The notes beneath the pieces were generated by a model. That model was not told the DNA's origin, ran no database searches, and saw only the letters and a list, made by a program, of their open reading frames with translations. Position numbers and translations under genes: made by a program. DNA of 52,845 bases, from positions 1 through 52,845 of the forward strand of contig NVUL01000048.1 in assembly GCA_002401885.1 (NCBI GenBank). The letters run 5' to 3'. Every line of letters begins with the position of its first letter. Positions within the stretch are counted from its first letter, which is position 1. Positions 1 to 9,583 of this stretch are shown in pieces. This stretch comes from SAR86 cluster bacterium (GTDB lineage Bacteria; Pseudomonadota; Gammaproteobacteria; Pseudomonadales; Pseudohongiellaceae).

Positions 1-465
1 ATCCACCTCCCTGCCCTACGAGAGAGATCTGCTGATATTACTCTGATCGCAAATCACTTCATTGATCTGTATTGTCGAAAGTATGATAAACAGAAGAAGA
101 AGCTTAGTGCTGCGGCCACCGATGTCTTGACCCATTATAAGTGGCCCGGAAATGTTCGAGCACTCAGACATGCGATCGAGCGTGCAGTGATTCTTGCTAC
201 ATCTATTATTCTCGAGCCTGCTGATTTTCAAATTGGTCAAGATCATTTCAATCAAGAAGTGAAATATGCAGCATCAAACCCTGGAGAGTCTTCGGTAATA
301 GGAACCACTATTGGTGATGAGCGAGTTCTAAACCTGAAACAAGTGGAATACCGGACTATTGTGCTAGCCTTAAAAAAGCATGACTACAATATAAGTCAAA
401 CCGCGAATGAATTGGGTCTAACCCGCGCCGCACTCTACCGGAGGATGGAAAAATATGGCATTTAA
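1..465 (+). CDS. NtrC-type sigma-54-dependent response regulator, C-terminal part (RR1)
   Basis: The reading frame is open from base 1, so the gene starts upstream of the window; 154 codons are visible. They cover the end of the AAA+ domain (the LPALRERSADI segment, then YKWPGNVRALRHAIERAVIL, the sensor II region of bacterial enhancer-binding proteins) and a Fis-type helix-turn-helix at the C-terminus (TANELGLTRAALYRRMEKYGI without the last residue is the recognition part). Family knowledge: such proteins bind upstream sites and remodel sigma-54 RNA polymerase after phosphorylation. The stop overlaps the next gene, a histidine kinase, by 11 bases. The same arrangement recurs at 14669-17408, so this looks like one of two paralogous systems flanking the ABC genes. 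The receiver domain and Walker motifs lie outside the window and cannot be checked. Confidence 0.93.
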   Translation: MHLPALRERSADITLIANHFIDLYCRKYDKQKKKLSAAATDVLTHYKWPGNVRALRHAIERAVILATSIILEPADFQIGQDHFNQEVKYAASNPGESSVIGTTIGDERVLNLKQVEYRTIVLALKKHDYNISQTANELGLTRAALYRRMEKYGI

Positions 466-1807
466 TCGATTTGGCCTACTGCTTCTTGTGCGCTTTCTGC
501 TATTAACGGTTGGCTTGTATTGTTTTATCTATTTGTTTAACCATCCCCGCTTTCATGCTACTACGCTGTTTATGTTTTTTATTTTACTCGCCCTGACTTG
601 GGAACTCTGGTTCTTTATCAACAAGACCAATCGAGAGTTGTCACGCTTTTTCTCGGCAGCCAGATATTCGGACTTTGGGCAGCAGTTTAATTTCTCAGAT
701 GCTGGTGGAAGCTTTACCGACCTAGGTGAAACTTTTAACACCATTCTGGGAAAGCTTCGACAGCAAAAACAAAAGCAAGAGCAGCAAATCAGGCATATGT
801 CGGCAATGATTGAGCATATCCCCACGCCACTACTCTCGGTGCTTCAGGATGGCTCCATCCTTCTTAGAAACAATGCAGCACGGCAACTCTTTGGCTCCAT
901 TTCGATACTCAATATCGCCGACCTTCGTCAGTTTGGTGACGATTTCTGCAATAAGATCGCAAGCAGCAAAGCTGGCAAAAAACAAATGTCGAAATTTTCC
1001 ATCGACGACATTGAGTCAGATGTAATGATATCTTCGATCAAGTTTACCACTGGCAAAGACACCGAGAGCCTGGTTAGCCTGCAAGACATTGGTAATGAAC
1101 TGGAGACGACACAATTAAAGGCTTGGGAGGACCTAGCTAGAGTGCTCACACACGAGATCATGAACTCAATCACCCCTGTCGCCTCCCTGTCACAGACAAT
1201 AGTGGACATGGTCGATGACGCGGACCAAAAAGCTCTGAAGCCAGAGCAATATCGACAATCATTAGACGAGATAGGTGAAGCGGCAGTAACTGTAGCTAGG
1301 CGCTCTAATAATTTAGTGAAATTTGTCTCGAATTATCGCAAGTTGACCAAACTCCCTAGCCCAAAGAAATCGAAATTGGATCTACAAGAACTATTCGAGC
1401 ATGTAATTCGGCTAATGGATGCCGACTCTTCAGAGCATACAGTGAAACTGGTATCAAACATTTCGCCGAGTAGTCTGAATGTATATGCCGATCGGGAAAT
1501 GATAGAACAAACTTTAATCAACCTAGTCCGAAACTCTAAACAAGCGCTGACCGAGAGAAAAGAAGGCGAAGTTATACTATCAGCCTATTTGAATTCACGC
1601 GGCAACGTCATTATCGAAGTAAGTGACAATGGCACCGGCATAGAAGAAAAGCTACTGAGAAAAATATTCGTACCTTACTTCACAACCAAATCAGATGGTA
1701 GCGGCATAGGCCTTGCCTTGGCCCGCCAATTCATGATTTCTCACGGAGGGTCGATCGGTGCGGCTAACAATAGCACGGGTGGAAGTAAGTTTATTCTGTC
1801 ATTCTAA
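455..1807 (+). CDS. Membrane sensor histidine kinase, NtrY-like (HK1)
   Basis: This 450-residue protein has two N-terminal membrane segments (about 8-28 and 36-55) with almost no periplasmic loop. A linker that is probably coiled coil (95-115) and a PAS-like region (about 112-215) follow. The phosphoacceptor box LTHEIMNSITP has its His at 233. The HATPase domain has an N box (LINLVRNSKQAL), a G1 box (VSDNGTGI) and a G2 box (GSGIGLALARQF). The very short loop suggests that it senses a signal in or near the membrane. The ATG lies inside the end of RR1, with GGAGG 12 bases upstream, so the pair is translationally coupled and this kinase most likely phosphorylates RR1. Its gene converges on the permease gene at 1828, with only 20 bases between them. 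The signal is not deducible. Confidence 0.95.
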   Translation: MAFNRFGLLLLVRFLLLTVGLYCFIYLFNHPRFHATTLFMFFILLALTWELWFFINKTNRELSRFFSAARYSDFGQQFNFSDAGGSFTDLGETFNTILGKLRQQKQKQEQQIRHMSAMIEHIPTPLLSVLQDGSILLRNNAARQLFGSISILNIADLRQFGDDFCNKIASSKAGKKQMSKFSIDDIESDVMISSIKFTTGKDTESLVSLQDIGNELETTQLKAWEDLARVLTHEIMNSITPVASLSQTIVDMVDDADQKALKPEQYRQSLDEIGEAAVTVARRSNNLVKFVSNYRKLTKLPSPKKSKLDLQELFEHVIRLMDADSSEHTVKLVSNISPSSLNVYADREMIEQTLINLVRNSKQALTERKEGEVILSAYLNSRGNVIIEVSDNGTGIEEKLLRKIFVPYFTTKSDGSGIGLALARQFMISHGGSIGAANNSTGGSKFILSF

Positions 1808-1810
1808 GTC

Positions 1811-1832
1811 AATAGATCACATATTATCTATT
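1811..1832. terminator. Short inverted repeat between convergent genes
   Basis: AATAGAT at 1811-1817 pairs perfectly with ATCTATT at 1826-1832 across an 8-base loop. It lies between the stop of HK1 and the stop of the convergent permease gene and overlaps the latter. The stem is AT-rich and has no clear U-tract, so a role in termination is only a possibility. Confidence 0.25.
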
Positions 1833-4323
1833 CACATCTAAGCGACTGCACTGGATTTGTATTCGCTGCCAAAAAACATTGAACCGCCACAGTGAAAGTA
1901 GCCAACAAAACCGTTCCAGCAGCAATGGCTATATACACTCCAATAGGAATTTCAGGATAGGAATAAAATTGGGCGTAGAAGTAAGACACCGCGAGATAGC
2001 CAGTAATCCATGATACAACGCAGGCCATAGCTACTGGCTTGATAAAATCCCAAGAGAGCAACCCAACTATGGATAGAGATGTTGCCCCCAGCGTCTTGCG
2101 AACGCCGACTTCTTTGATGCGACGCTGAGTCGCATAGACAGCCAACGCGTACAGACCCATAGCGGCAATACATATGGTAATAAATGCAGCAAACAATGAT
2201 GCCTTGTTAATGCCATTGGTTCTCTCGTAGATCAGCTGATCATAGGTCTGTTCAAAAAATCTTCTACTCACTGGAGTTCCAGGCCTGTGTTGTTCCCATA
2301 CACTATCAATATGGGCAAGTGCCGCTTCCCTTTGTGATGGGTCGATTCGCAAGATAGTAAAAAACCCGGGCTGGTTTGTGGCCCATAAGATGCTAGCTGA
2401 ACGATCGCTGTCTTCCAGACCCCCGGCAAAGCGAAAATCTTCAACTACACCGACAATGCGATAGGTGTAGAAACCACTCCAATACAAGATTTCATCCAAC
2501 GCCTCCTCGGGCGTGCCAAGTTCAAAATCATCCAATGCGGAGCGTGATACCACTGCACCATAGATTCGTTCCGTGTCCCCGTACTCGCCTTCCATAAAAT
2601 CAGCTGGAAAGTCTTGAGTCAGCGCTCGCCCTGCAATCAGTTGCAGTTGCATCGTTTCGATAAAGTTTTCATCCACTCCAATAGTATTAGTCAAGGGGGT
2701 TCTGTTTTCCGGCCAATGCAACCTACGCCAAGGATTGGACCAACCTGTATTTGGGGGAGCGACCGTCGATTCGGCAACATTGAGTATCCCTGGATGCTGA
2801 GCTAATTCGTTGTTTAACGCGCTGTTTGTTTCATCCCAACCCTGGTAATTATCACGCCTCTGTGCAAGGGTAAAACCATGATCAAGTACCACAAGATTAT
2901 AGCGATTAAAGCCGATCTCCAACTCATTGAGATGATCAATCAGAAAGACTGTGCCCACGGCTAGAATCACCAAAGTACCAGACAAGGAAAATTGAAAAAC
3001 GGTAATTGAGGCTCGAATCGAGCGGCTCAACTTCCCTCTTAAGGTCGCCCCTTTCACTATATTCGAAGGTTGTATGCGAGCCGTGGTCAGCGCGGGCAAT
3101 AAGCCTGATAGAAGCCCCGTGGCCAGAACAAACAGCAGCATCCACGGCAAACGGTCTGACTGCAACATGTCGTCTACTGTAAAAGCAGTGTTCGTCAGGT
3201 TGGTATAGACAGGCACCGCTGCCTGAATAAGAGGTGCAGCCAATATCAACGCAATCAAAGTGATTGTCAGCGTCTCGAGCAGAAACTGAACTACTATTTG
3301 CTCCTGATTGGCACCCACAGCCTTGCGAACACCAATTTCTCTGCCGCGCTGTTGCAACTGTGACATAGAAAGATTGGCATAGTTTACACAGGATGTAAGC
3401 AATATCAGCAGCGCAAAAATTATCAAACCATAAAATATATTGGCTCCAACGGTGCCGCCACGCAAATTATATTCATCTGTGCTTAGTTCGTTACGAGGTG
3501 ACAGGTACACATCACTCAAAGGTTCTAGCAGCACCCTCAAATTTCTCTGACCACTAAACGACGCGTCATTGATATGGCGATCTAGAAAATTATCCAAGTC
3601 ATTTGCTATGATATCCGCCTCAGCCTGGTTCGAAACTGAGAAGAATGTTTGCGTAGTAGTGCTAGCTCCAAAGCTTGTGAAGTTCATAAATTCCGCGGGA
3701 TTGATCTGATAGCCAGTATCCGCCGATATCATTGCCTCAATTCGCAGTGAGGTGTTTGCCGGCAAATCGCGCATAACACCCGTCACCGTTAGATCAGCGC
3801 GGTCGTCAAAAGCTAAGATTTGACCTAAGGCGTCTTCCTCGCCAAAATATTTTCGTGCGAAAGTCTCACTTAAGACTATGGAATTGATCTCAGCCAGTGC
3901 CGTAGAGCTGTCGCCCCGTACAAACTCCAGTGAAAATAAGCTAATAATTGCGGGGTCAACCCAAACAAATGAATTGATTGACGCCTCATTACTATTGTCA
4001 GTAACTCGAGAAAACGGCGCGCTGGCGGGCCGAACGCGAGCGATATGCTGAATCTGAGCGTATTCTTGAGGCAGCGTTTTTACAAAGGGGTCTGATACAC
4101 CGATGTAGTCACGATCAATATTGCTGGAAACTACGCGATAGATGCTTTGCCAATTGGGAAAGCGTTTATCAAAGCTGTAGATATATTGCACGTGAGCCAA
4201 AACCAGAAGAGCACACACTAGGCCCAGGGTCAGGCTTAGTATCTTGATTGCAGAAAACACAGGCTGCTTGTGCAGCGTTCGAATAGTGGTGATCAAATAA
4301 TTGTAAAACAGATACTTACTCAT
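1828..4323 (-). CDS. FtsX/MacB-type ABC transporter permease, duplicated core (permease D)
   Basis: 831 residues. The order is: a first membrane helix (about 27-46), a MacB-type periplasmic domain (about 50-290), three helices forming the first FtsX core (about 295-430), a second helix and periplasmic domain, and a second FtsX core at the end. Both cytoplasmic coupling motifs are intact: EIGVRKAVGA at 329-338 and EVGVRKTLGA at 738-747. Permeases of this type VII ABC class couple ATP use in the cytoplasm to movements in the periplasm; here the double core makes one polypeptide the likely equivalent of a MacB dimer. It has no ATPase domain and presumably uses the one encoded at 13400. It is the last of four homologous permease genes, 112 bases behind the previous one. 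The substrate is unknown. Confidence 0.93.
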   Translation of the reverse strand: MSKYLFYNYLITTIRTLHKQPVFSAIKILSLTLGLVCALLVLAHVQYIYSFDKRFPNWQSIYRVVSSNIDRDYIGVSDPFVKTLPQEYAQIQHIARVRPASAPFSRVTDNSNEASINSFVWVDPAIISLFSLEFVRGDSSTALAEINSIVLSETFARKYFGEEDALGQILAFDDRADLTVTGVMRDLPANTSLRIEAMISADTGYQINPAEFMNFTSFGASTTTQTFFSVSNQAEADIIANDLDNFLDRHINDASFSGQRNLRVLLEPLSDVYLSPRNELSTDEYNLRGGTVGANIFYGLIIFALLILLTSCVNYANLSMSQLQQRGREIGVRKAVGANQEQIVVQFLLETLTITLIALILAAPLIQAAVPVYTNLTNTAFTVDDMLQSDRLPWMLLFVLATGLLSGLLPALTTARIQPSNIVKGATLRGKLSRSIRASITVFQFSLSGTLVILAVGTVFLIDHLNELEIGFNRYNLVVLDHGFTLAQRRDNYQGWDETNSALNNELAQHPGILNVAESTVAPPNTGWSNPWRRLHWPENRTPLTNTIGVDENFIETMQLQLIAGRALTQDFPADFMEGEYGDTERIYGAVVSRSALDDFELGTPEEALDEILYWSGFYTYRIVGVVEDFRFAGGLEDSDRSASILWATNQPGFFTILRIDPSQREAALAHIDSVWEQHRPGTPVSRRFFEQTYDQLIYERTNGINKASLFAAFITICIAAMGLYALAVYATQRRIKEVGVRKTLGATSLSIVGLLSWDFIKPVAMACVVSWITGYLAVSYFYAQFYSYPEIPIGVYIAIAAGTVLLATFTVAVQCFLAANTNPVQSLRCE

Positions 4324-4435
4324 GATTGATGTCTCTAGTCCTGCACTAGCTCATACATACGTTTCACAGCAAACAATATTCACTCAATGTAGCAGAAGTT
4401 AATTATCGATTTGGTCTCATTCCAAAATATTCCAA
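4324..4435. other. Short intergenic spacer between permeases C and D
   Basis: I looked here for a sigma-54 element (GG-N10-GC) on the minus strand and for the 17-base palindrome found elsewhere in the locus. Neither is present in full; only a half site-like GTTTCA is seen near 4361. Permease D is therefore probably transcribed with permease C. Confidence 0.4.
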
Positions 4436-6877
4436 CTATTCATATCTCAGCGCATTCACAGGATTCGAATGAGCTGCCCTATAAGACTGACTAACAAGGG
4501 TAGCGAAAGCCAAGCCTATTGTTATCAAGGTCGCTATTACCAGAGCCATCGGATTGATCTCTGCGTGATAATAAAACCCTGCCAGCCACTGGTCAGCAAT
4601 CTGATAGGTAATAAACGAAGACAACACAGATGCCAATACTATTATTGCTAGAATATTCTTAAACAACATTAAGATTATGCGAGTTGAGGATGCCCCTAGG
4701 ACCTTGCGAATTCCTATTTCACGGGTTTTTAATTGCGTGGCGAAGGCGGCCATACCGAACAAACCTAGACAGGTTATCAACACCAATATTGTAGCCAGGC
4801 CGCTTATAAGATTAATCTGTTTCTGCTCTGAGAAATATAACTCGTTTAGAGATCGATCGAGAAACTCCACATCGAGGGGATGATCAGGATCGAATTCCTG
4901 CCAGGCTGCTTCGATTTGATTTAACGTTTCAGAAACAGATCCTGGCGCGATATCGATAATTAGGTTCCTCGGTTGTAAAATCAAGTTATTCGTATCGAAA
5001 GTCTGAGCATCATTGAAGCGGGTTAGCATCATAACCAGGGGGCCCAGTTCTTGATGCAGGCCTTGAAAATGAAAGTCTTTGACAACTCCGATCACTGTGG
5101 CATCGAGTGGGGTTGCCGCTGGAGACGCGTGCTTGCCAAGGGGACTACTCCATCCCATATGACGGACCATTGCCTCATTGACCAAAACGGCGTGATCAAC
5201 ATCAGAGCTTATTGCATCATCAAAATTCCTTCCAGCCTGCAATTCTATTCCGAGTACATCAATGTAGTTGCTGCCCACCACATACAAATTGGCTGCTTCG
5301 TAATCCATTCCCCCTGTTTCTGCTTCCGTGTTCACTGGCCAACCACCTGGTCCAGCCCCTGTTGGAGCGCTCCATTGATTGACATTTGCCACACCAAGCA
5401 CGCCTCCCATGCTCTCCAATACATTGATCAAGGTGGGTAGTCGTTGAGCGACACCTGATTCTCTGACTCTTAAAATTAGCTTATTTTCGGGCTCAAAGCC
5501 TAACGACATATTGCCTATGAATCTCATTTGCTGAAACATGAGTAAAGTCACGCTGATGACACTAATAGAAATAACAAACTGAACTAGCATTAATATCCAT
5601 CTTAACTGAGGCCGTTTCTGTTTGATTTCTATGACTCCTTTTATCGCTGCAAGTGGCAGGATGGAAGACAGATAGAACGCGGGATAGAGACCCGAAATGA
5701 ACCCTACCAGCACTGTTAAAACAGTCAGAAGCATGAGTACCAGTGGATCAAGCTGAATACTGGATGAAAAAGACAAGCCAATTAGCTCATTGAAGGACGT
5801 AAAATTTAGCACGAATTCCGCCAGGCAGTAGCCTACTAACAGAGCCAGAAAAGCAAAAAATATTGCCTCACCAATAAACTGCGAGATCAGCTGCTTTCTG
5901 ACCGCCCCTACCAGTTTACGTATACCAATCTCTCGTGCCCTACGAGTCGCCCGCGCAGTAGCCAGGTTGGTGTAATTAATACATGCCACCGCCAAAACGA
6001 AAAGCACGGCTACAATTGCCGCATATAGAGACCGCGCATTGCCGCGAGGTCGGTCTGAATTGACCCTCGATCCGTAATGAATATCGGCCATTGGTTCCAG
6101 GTAGTAATTCATCCGCCTATTGGGGTTGGGATCAACTTCTGCGCCAAATTCAGCCATGAAGCTCTCCGAAATTTCTGTGAACTCTTCAGCCTTGTATCCA
6201 CCCCGCATTAGCAGGTAGGTATAGTGTTGATTGTCGTTAAAACGCGGCGAATTAGTATCGGGTAGAGATGTGTAGGAAATTAACGCCTCGTACTTCAAAT
6301 GAGTATTGTCAGGTAGATCTGAAAAAACCAGCGTTACTGTGTAGCTACTGGTGTCTGTGGTGAGAATTTCGCCTACCGGATTTTTCTCTCCAAAATATTT
6401 TCGGGAAAACGACTCGCTAATCGCAATACTTCCTGGCTCTGTTAAAGCAATCGAAGGCTCGCCATACCTAATATCAAAAGTAAATAGATCGAATACACTC
6501 TGATCCGCAAACAATATGCCCGACTCGTGATCACCTGCGTCACCATAGCGAAAGAAATTAGAGAGCGACGAGAACGAGAATTCTTTGAACCGAACAAATT
6601 CGAGAACTGATGGATAGCTGGATACCAACTGCGGCGCAACGGCCCCTGCGATATGTCGACTGTAGCTTGTATTCTCTTCAGCGATTCGCTCCTCGGCGAG
6701 CCGGAAAATATTTTCATGATTTGTGTTGTGCAAATCATAGCTAAGCTCATTCTTTAGATAGAGTCCTACGGTTAAACAACACGCAAAGCCAACGGACAAG
6801 CCTAGCAAGTTGACTAGCGCGTATACTTTTTCTCTATACAAGTTTCTAAGCGTGATTTTTAAATAGTTTTTGAACAT
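4436..6877 (-). CDS. FtsX/MacB-type ABC transporter permease, duplicated core (permease C)
   Basis: I prefer the ATG at 6877 (813 residues) over a TTG seven codons earlier because the protein then begins MFKNYLKITLRN like its relatives, with AGGT about 8 bases upstream. Domains: an N-terminal helix (about 20-42), a MacB-like periplasmic domain (45-280), a first FtsX core with EIGIRKLVGA at 316-325, a second periplasmic domain, and a last FtsX core carrying EIGIRKVLGA. Both coupling motifs are intact. The gene has its own candidate sigma-54 promoter (6967-6982) and two candidate activator sites further upstream, so permeases C and D may form a separately controlled unit. The transported or transduced substrate cannot be told. 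Confidence 0.93.
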   Translation of the reverse strand: MFKNYLKITLRNLYREKVYALVNLLGLSVGFACCLTVGLYLKNELSYDLHNTNHENIFRLAEERIAEENTSYSRHIAGAVAPQLVSSYPSVLEFVRFKEFSFSSLSNFFRYGDAGDHESGILFADQSVFDLFTFDIRYGEPSIALTEPGSIAISESFSRKYFGEKNPVGEILTTDTSSYTVTLVFSDLPDNTHLKYEALISYTSLPDTNSPRFNDNQHYTYLLMRGGYKAEEFTEISESFMAEFGAEVDPNPNRRMNYYLEPMADIHYGSRVNSDRPRGNARSLYAAIVAVLFVLAVACINYTNLATARATRRAREIGIRKLVGAVRKQLISQFIGEAIFFAFLALLVGYCLAEFVLNFTSFNELIGLSFSSSIQLDPLVLMLLTVLTVLVGFISGLYPAFYLSSILPLAAIKGVIEIKQKRPQLRWILMLVQFVISISVISVTLLMFQQMRFIGNMSLGFEPENKLILRVRESGVAQRLPTLINVLESMGGVLGVANVNQWSAPTGAGPGGWPVNTEAETGGMDYEAANLYVVGSNYIDVLGIELQAGRNFDDAISSDVDHAVLVNEAMVRHMGWSSPLGKHASPAATPLDATVIGVVKDFHFQGLHQELGPLVMMLTRFNDAQTFDTNNLILQPRNLIIDIAPGSVSETLNQIEAAWQEFDPDHPLDVEFLDRSLNELYFSEQKQINLISGLATILVLITCLGLFGMAAFATQLKTREIGIRKVLGASSTRIILMLFKNILAIIVLASVLSSFITYQIADQWLAGFYYHAEINPMALVIATLITIGLAFATLVSQSYRAAHSNPVNALRYE

Positions 6878-6966
6878 GGCTGCTACCTGGGTCGACAAAA
6901 TCGACGGCCTAAATCAGTGTTTGATAAACCAGCAAACTACCTAAGTTTTGAATAACAACCTTGCCA

Positions 6967-6982
6967 TGCAATTACTAGACCT
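6967..6982 (-). promoter_or_regulatory. Candidate sigma-54 (-24/-12) promoter for permeases C and D
   Basis: The minus strand reads AGGTCTAGTAATTGCA. GG and GC are exactly 10 bases apart and the -12 element TTGCA is consensus, but the -24 element is weak (AGGT instead of TGGC). Predicted transcription start is near 6956, about 79 bases before the preferred ATG at 6877. The two palindromes at 7043-7082 lie at a normal enhancer distance upstream, which raises my confidence. Confidence 0.45.
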
Positions 6983-7042
6983 ATTCTTAATAGCCAGTAA
7001 TTCAATAGCTTAGGCAATGCCTTGATGGCCTGAACGCGCGTG

Positions 7043-7059
7043 TGTACCACCTTGAAACG
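7043..7059. promoter_or_regulatory. Candidate activator-binding site (17-base palindrome)
   Basis: TGTACCACCTTGAAACG fits TGTTYCA-N3-TGRAACA with three deviations. It matches the site at 14613-14629 at 13 of 17 positions. Its centre is about 95 bases upstream of the predicted start at 6956, a usual position for an NtrC-type activator. The role as an RR1 or RR2 site is inferred. Confidence 0.5.
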
Positions 7060-7065
7060 AACCTG

Positions 7066-7082
7066 TGTTTCAATTCGGAGCA
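7066..7082. promoter_or_regulatory. Second candidate activator-binding site
   Basis: TGTTTCAATTCGGAGCA matches the reverse complement of the site at 14353-14369 at 14 of 17 positions. Its centre is 23 bases from the neighbouring site, about two helical turns, as expected for co-operative dimers. It runs up to the stop codon of permease B. Confidence 0.5.
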
Positions 7083-7083
7083 G

Positions 7084-9519
7084 TTATTCGGAACGTAGCG
7101 CGAGAATCGGATTTTTATGAGCAGCCCCAAAAGATGCCCCTACCATAGTTAAAAATGCGACTAATGCAATCAGCGCAGTTGCCATGAGAAACACCAAAAC
7201 ACTTATATCAGTATGGTAATGGAAACCCTGTAACCATTGATTGATGAGCCAATAAGAGAGGAACGATGCCGCTATCGCCGCCAATACGATCAACAGCAGC
7301 ACATTTTTGAATAACATCGTCATGATCTGCCATACAGCGGCGCCCAGCACTTTTCTAATGCCAATTTCCTTGGTTTTTTGTTCTATCACGAAAGCCGTTA
7401 AACCTATCAGCCCTAGGCATGAGACAAAAATGCAAAGCCCCGCAAAGATGCTCACCAGTTTCATTTGATTTAAGTCCGACGTATAGAGCTCGTCCAAATA
7501 GTCACCAAGAAGCTTGTAGTCGTATGGTTGGCTTGTATTATGCCGCTTCCAACTTTGCTCGATGAAGCTCAGGGTTTCGGAATAGTTTTCTTCTGCGATA
7601 CTTACCAACAGATTTCTACTCTGTAACGATCTGACTTTTTCACTCATATTGGAAAAGTCTACTGGAGGCGACAGCCAGAACATAATCGCCTCTACCTCAT
7701 TCTGTAAACCCTGGAAGTGGAAGTCCTGCATCACACCAATGACATTGATGATTCCTTGATCATATCGGATTCCCTTACCCAGAGGCTCATCCCAGGCCAT
7801 TTTTCGAACCAGGGTCTCGTTGACTAATACTGCATTATTCACGTCATTGCGGTTGTCAGGATCGAAATTTCTACCTTCGGTGATTGTTATGCCCATTGTG
7901 TCGACATAGTCTTCGTCTATGTAATACCAATTATAGGACTGTGTCTCGAAACTACCATCCCTGCCTTCAACTTCGGCCTGACCAAAACCTATCGTGCCTC
8001 CGAAGCCGCCAATGGAAGAACTCACATCCATAATATTGTTATTCTGCTCTAGTTCATTCTTGAACGCTGGAATCCTCTCAATATTTTCAGCACCAGTCAC
8101 CGTAAGCATTATTTTTCTTTCTTTCTCGAAGCCTAGTGGTTTCTCTTCAAGATATTTAACCTGCAAAAACATCAATAGAGCGCTTGAGATAACACAAATG
8201 GAAACCAGGAACTGAAGGAATAGAAGGGCTTGCCGCACGAAAACGCCTTGAACACGTATTTCACTCATCCTCCCAAGTCTGGACATCGTCATCGCAGGAT
8301 ACAGCCCAGCAATCAAACCGAGGACAAGAGTACCAACAATCAACAGCGTCATAGGGAGCGGTTGTGACAAGATAGACGTGGACAAATCTCTAGCAAACAG
8401 GAAGTTTATCGACGTGTAGTCCAAAACAATATCTGCTAGCAACAAACCTACTAGCAGACCGATAGCAGAGAAGACTATCGATTCCAACAAAAACTGAAAT
8501 ACCAACTGATATCTCCGCGCCCCTAGAAGATTGTGAACAGCGACCGATTTGGCATGTCTGGAAAATCGCGCTGTCGACAAGATCATATAGTTGATGCTTG
8601 CAACAGCCAATATAAAAACAGCAATAGCGCTTAGCGCTACAACATAAAAGATACTACCGCGGGCTTTGTCCCCTTGGGTTTGAGACTTCAGGTGAATGTC
8701 CTTCAGAGGTTCAAGAAAGAATCTTACTGTGCTGCTAAAGCTTGCCTCATAGCTTGACATAGTTTGATTGAAGAATTGTTCGGAGGTGTTGGCAAATGTT
8801 TTTGAGCCCGTTTGCTGCGCCATTAACACATAGCTGAAATCGGTTCGGCCATACCAAAGATCATGCCGCACCCGATCAGTCAAAGTCGGGTTCAATCTAA
8901 CAGAGGGTTGACCTTGATACGATATAAGAACGTCATACTTCAGGTGAGTGTTGCTAGGCAGGTCTGCGAAGACCAGATTGACCACATAATCCGAAACTCC
9001 CCCTCGGAGACTCTCACCGACGGGGTTTTCCTCACCGAAGACACTTCTCGAAAAGCGTTCACTGATAGCGATGGTATTTGGCTGATCCAAAGCAGTTTCA
9101 GGGTCGCCATAAACTATCTCGTGACTGAACACCTCAAATATATTGCTGTCCACAAACACCACATCGTCCCAAGTGAAGCTGGAGTCTTCATGCTGAAATA
9201 TCTTATAGGCGTTATTAGATGGGAATGAAAATCGTACGAATGCCTCAATATCGGCGCTCATATTTTCGAGAAGAGGTGCCAATGCGTATGAAGTTTTGGA
9301 AAATAAATTCACGTTGCCATCGACATTCAGCTCGCTCGCTACACGATAGATTCTCTTGTGTTGCTGGAAGTGTCGATCATAGGTAATTTCACCGGCCAGG
9401 TAGATTCCGATAATGATACAGCTAGCAATGGCGACAGCCAGCCCTGATACATTAATTAAGGCATAGTATTTGTCTCGATACACGTTTCGAAAGATTGTTT
9501 TTAAGTAGTGCTTATACAT
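7084..9519 (-). CDS. FtsX/MacB-type ABC transporter permease with a degenerate first coupling motif (permease B)
   Basis: The ATG at 9519 gives 811 residues beginning MYKHYLKTIFRN, with AGGTGG 8 bases upstream; a GTG four codons earlier is less likely. The architecture matches the other permeases: an N-terminal helix, a periplasmic domain, an FtsX core, then a second periplasmic domain and core. The second coupling motif EIGIRKVLGA is intact. In the first core the equivalent segment (325-334) reads SVAVHNLLGA, so the Glu, the first Gly and the Arg-Lys pair are gone. In this class that loop contacts the ATPase, so this half may bind it weakly or not at all. The gene follows permease A after a gap of about 60 bases and is probably co-transcribed with it. 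Confidence 0.92.
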   Translation of the reverse strand: MYKHYLKTIFRNVYRDKYYALINVSGLAVAIASCIIIGIYLAGEITYDRHFQQHKRIYRVASELNVDGNVNLFSKTSYALAPLLENMSADIEAFVRFSFPSNNAYKIFQHEDSSFTWDDVVFVDSNIFEVFSHEIVYGDPETALDQPNTIAISERFSRSVFGEENPVGESLRGGVSDYVVNLVFADLPSNTHLKYDVLISYQGQPSVRLNPTLTDRVRHDLWYGRTDFSYVLMAQQTGSKTFANTSEQFFNQTMSSYEASFSSTVRFFLEPLKDIHLKSQTQGDKARGSIFYVVALSAIAVFILAVASINYMILSTARFSRHAKSVAVHNLLGARRYQLVFQFLLESIVFSAIGLLVGLLLADIVLDYTSINFLFARDLSTSILSQPLPMTLLIVGTLVLGLIAGLYPAMTMSRLGRMSEIRVQGVFVRQALLFLQFLVSICVISSALLMFLQVKYLEEKPLGFEKERKIMLTVTGAENIERIPAFKNELEQNNNIMDVSSSIGGFGGTIGFGQAEVEGRDGSFETQSYNWYYIDEDYVDTMGITITEGRNFDPDNRNDVNNAVLVNETLVRKMAWDEPLGKGIRYDQGIINVIGVMQDFHFQGLQNEVEAIMFWLSPPVDFSNMSEKVRSLQSRNLLVSIAEENYSETLSFIEQSWKRHNTSQPYDYKLLGDYLDELYTSDLNQMKLVSIFAGLCIFVSCLGLIGLTAFVIEQKTKEIGIRKVLGAAVWQIMTMLFKNVLLLIVLAAIAASFLSYWLINQWLQGFHYHTDISVLVFLMATALIALVAFLTMVGASFGAAHKNPILALRSE

Positions 9520-9583
9520 CTTTCTCGCCACCTTTGCGCATAGGCATAGAGTGGTGACTTAAATAGTTTGTCAACATAACGCG

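Noticed and set aside
4324-4435. Sigma-54 promoter before permease D
   Set aside because: No GG-N10-GC element on the minus strand; only a half site resembling the activator motif.
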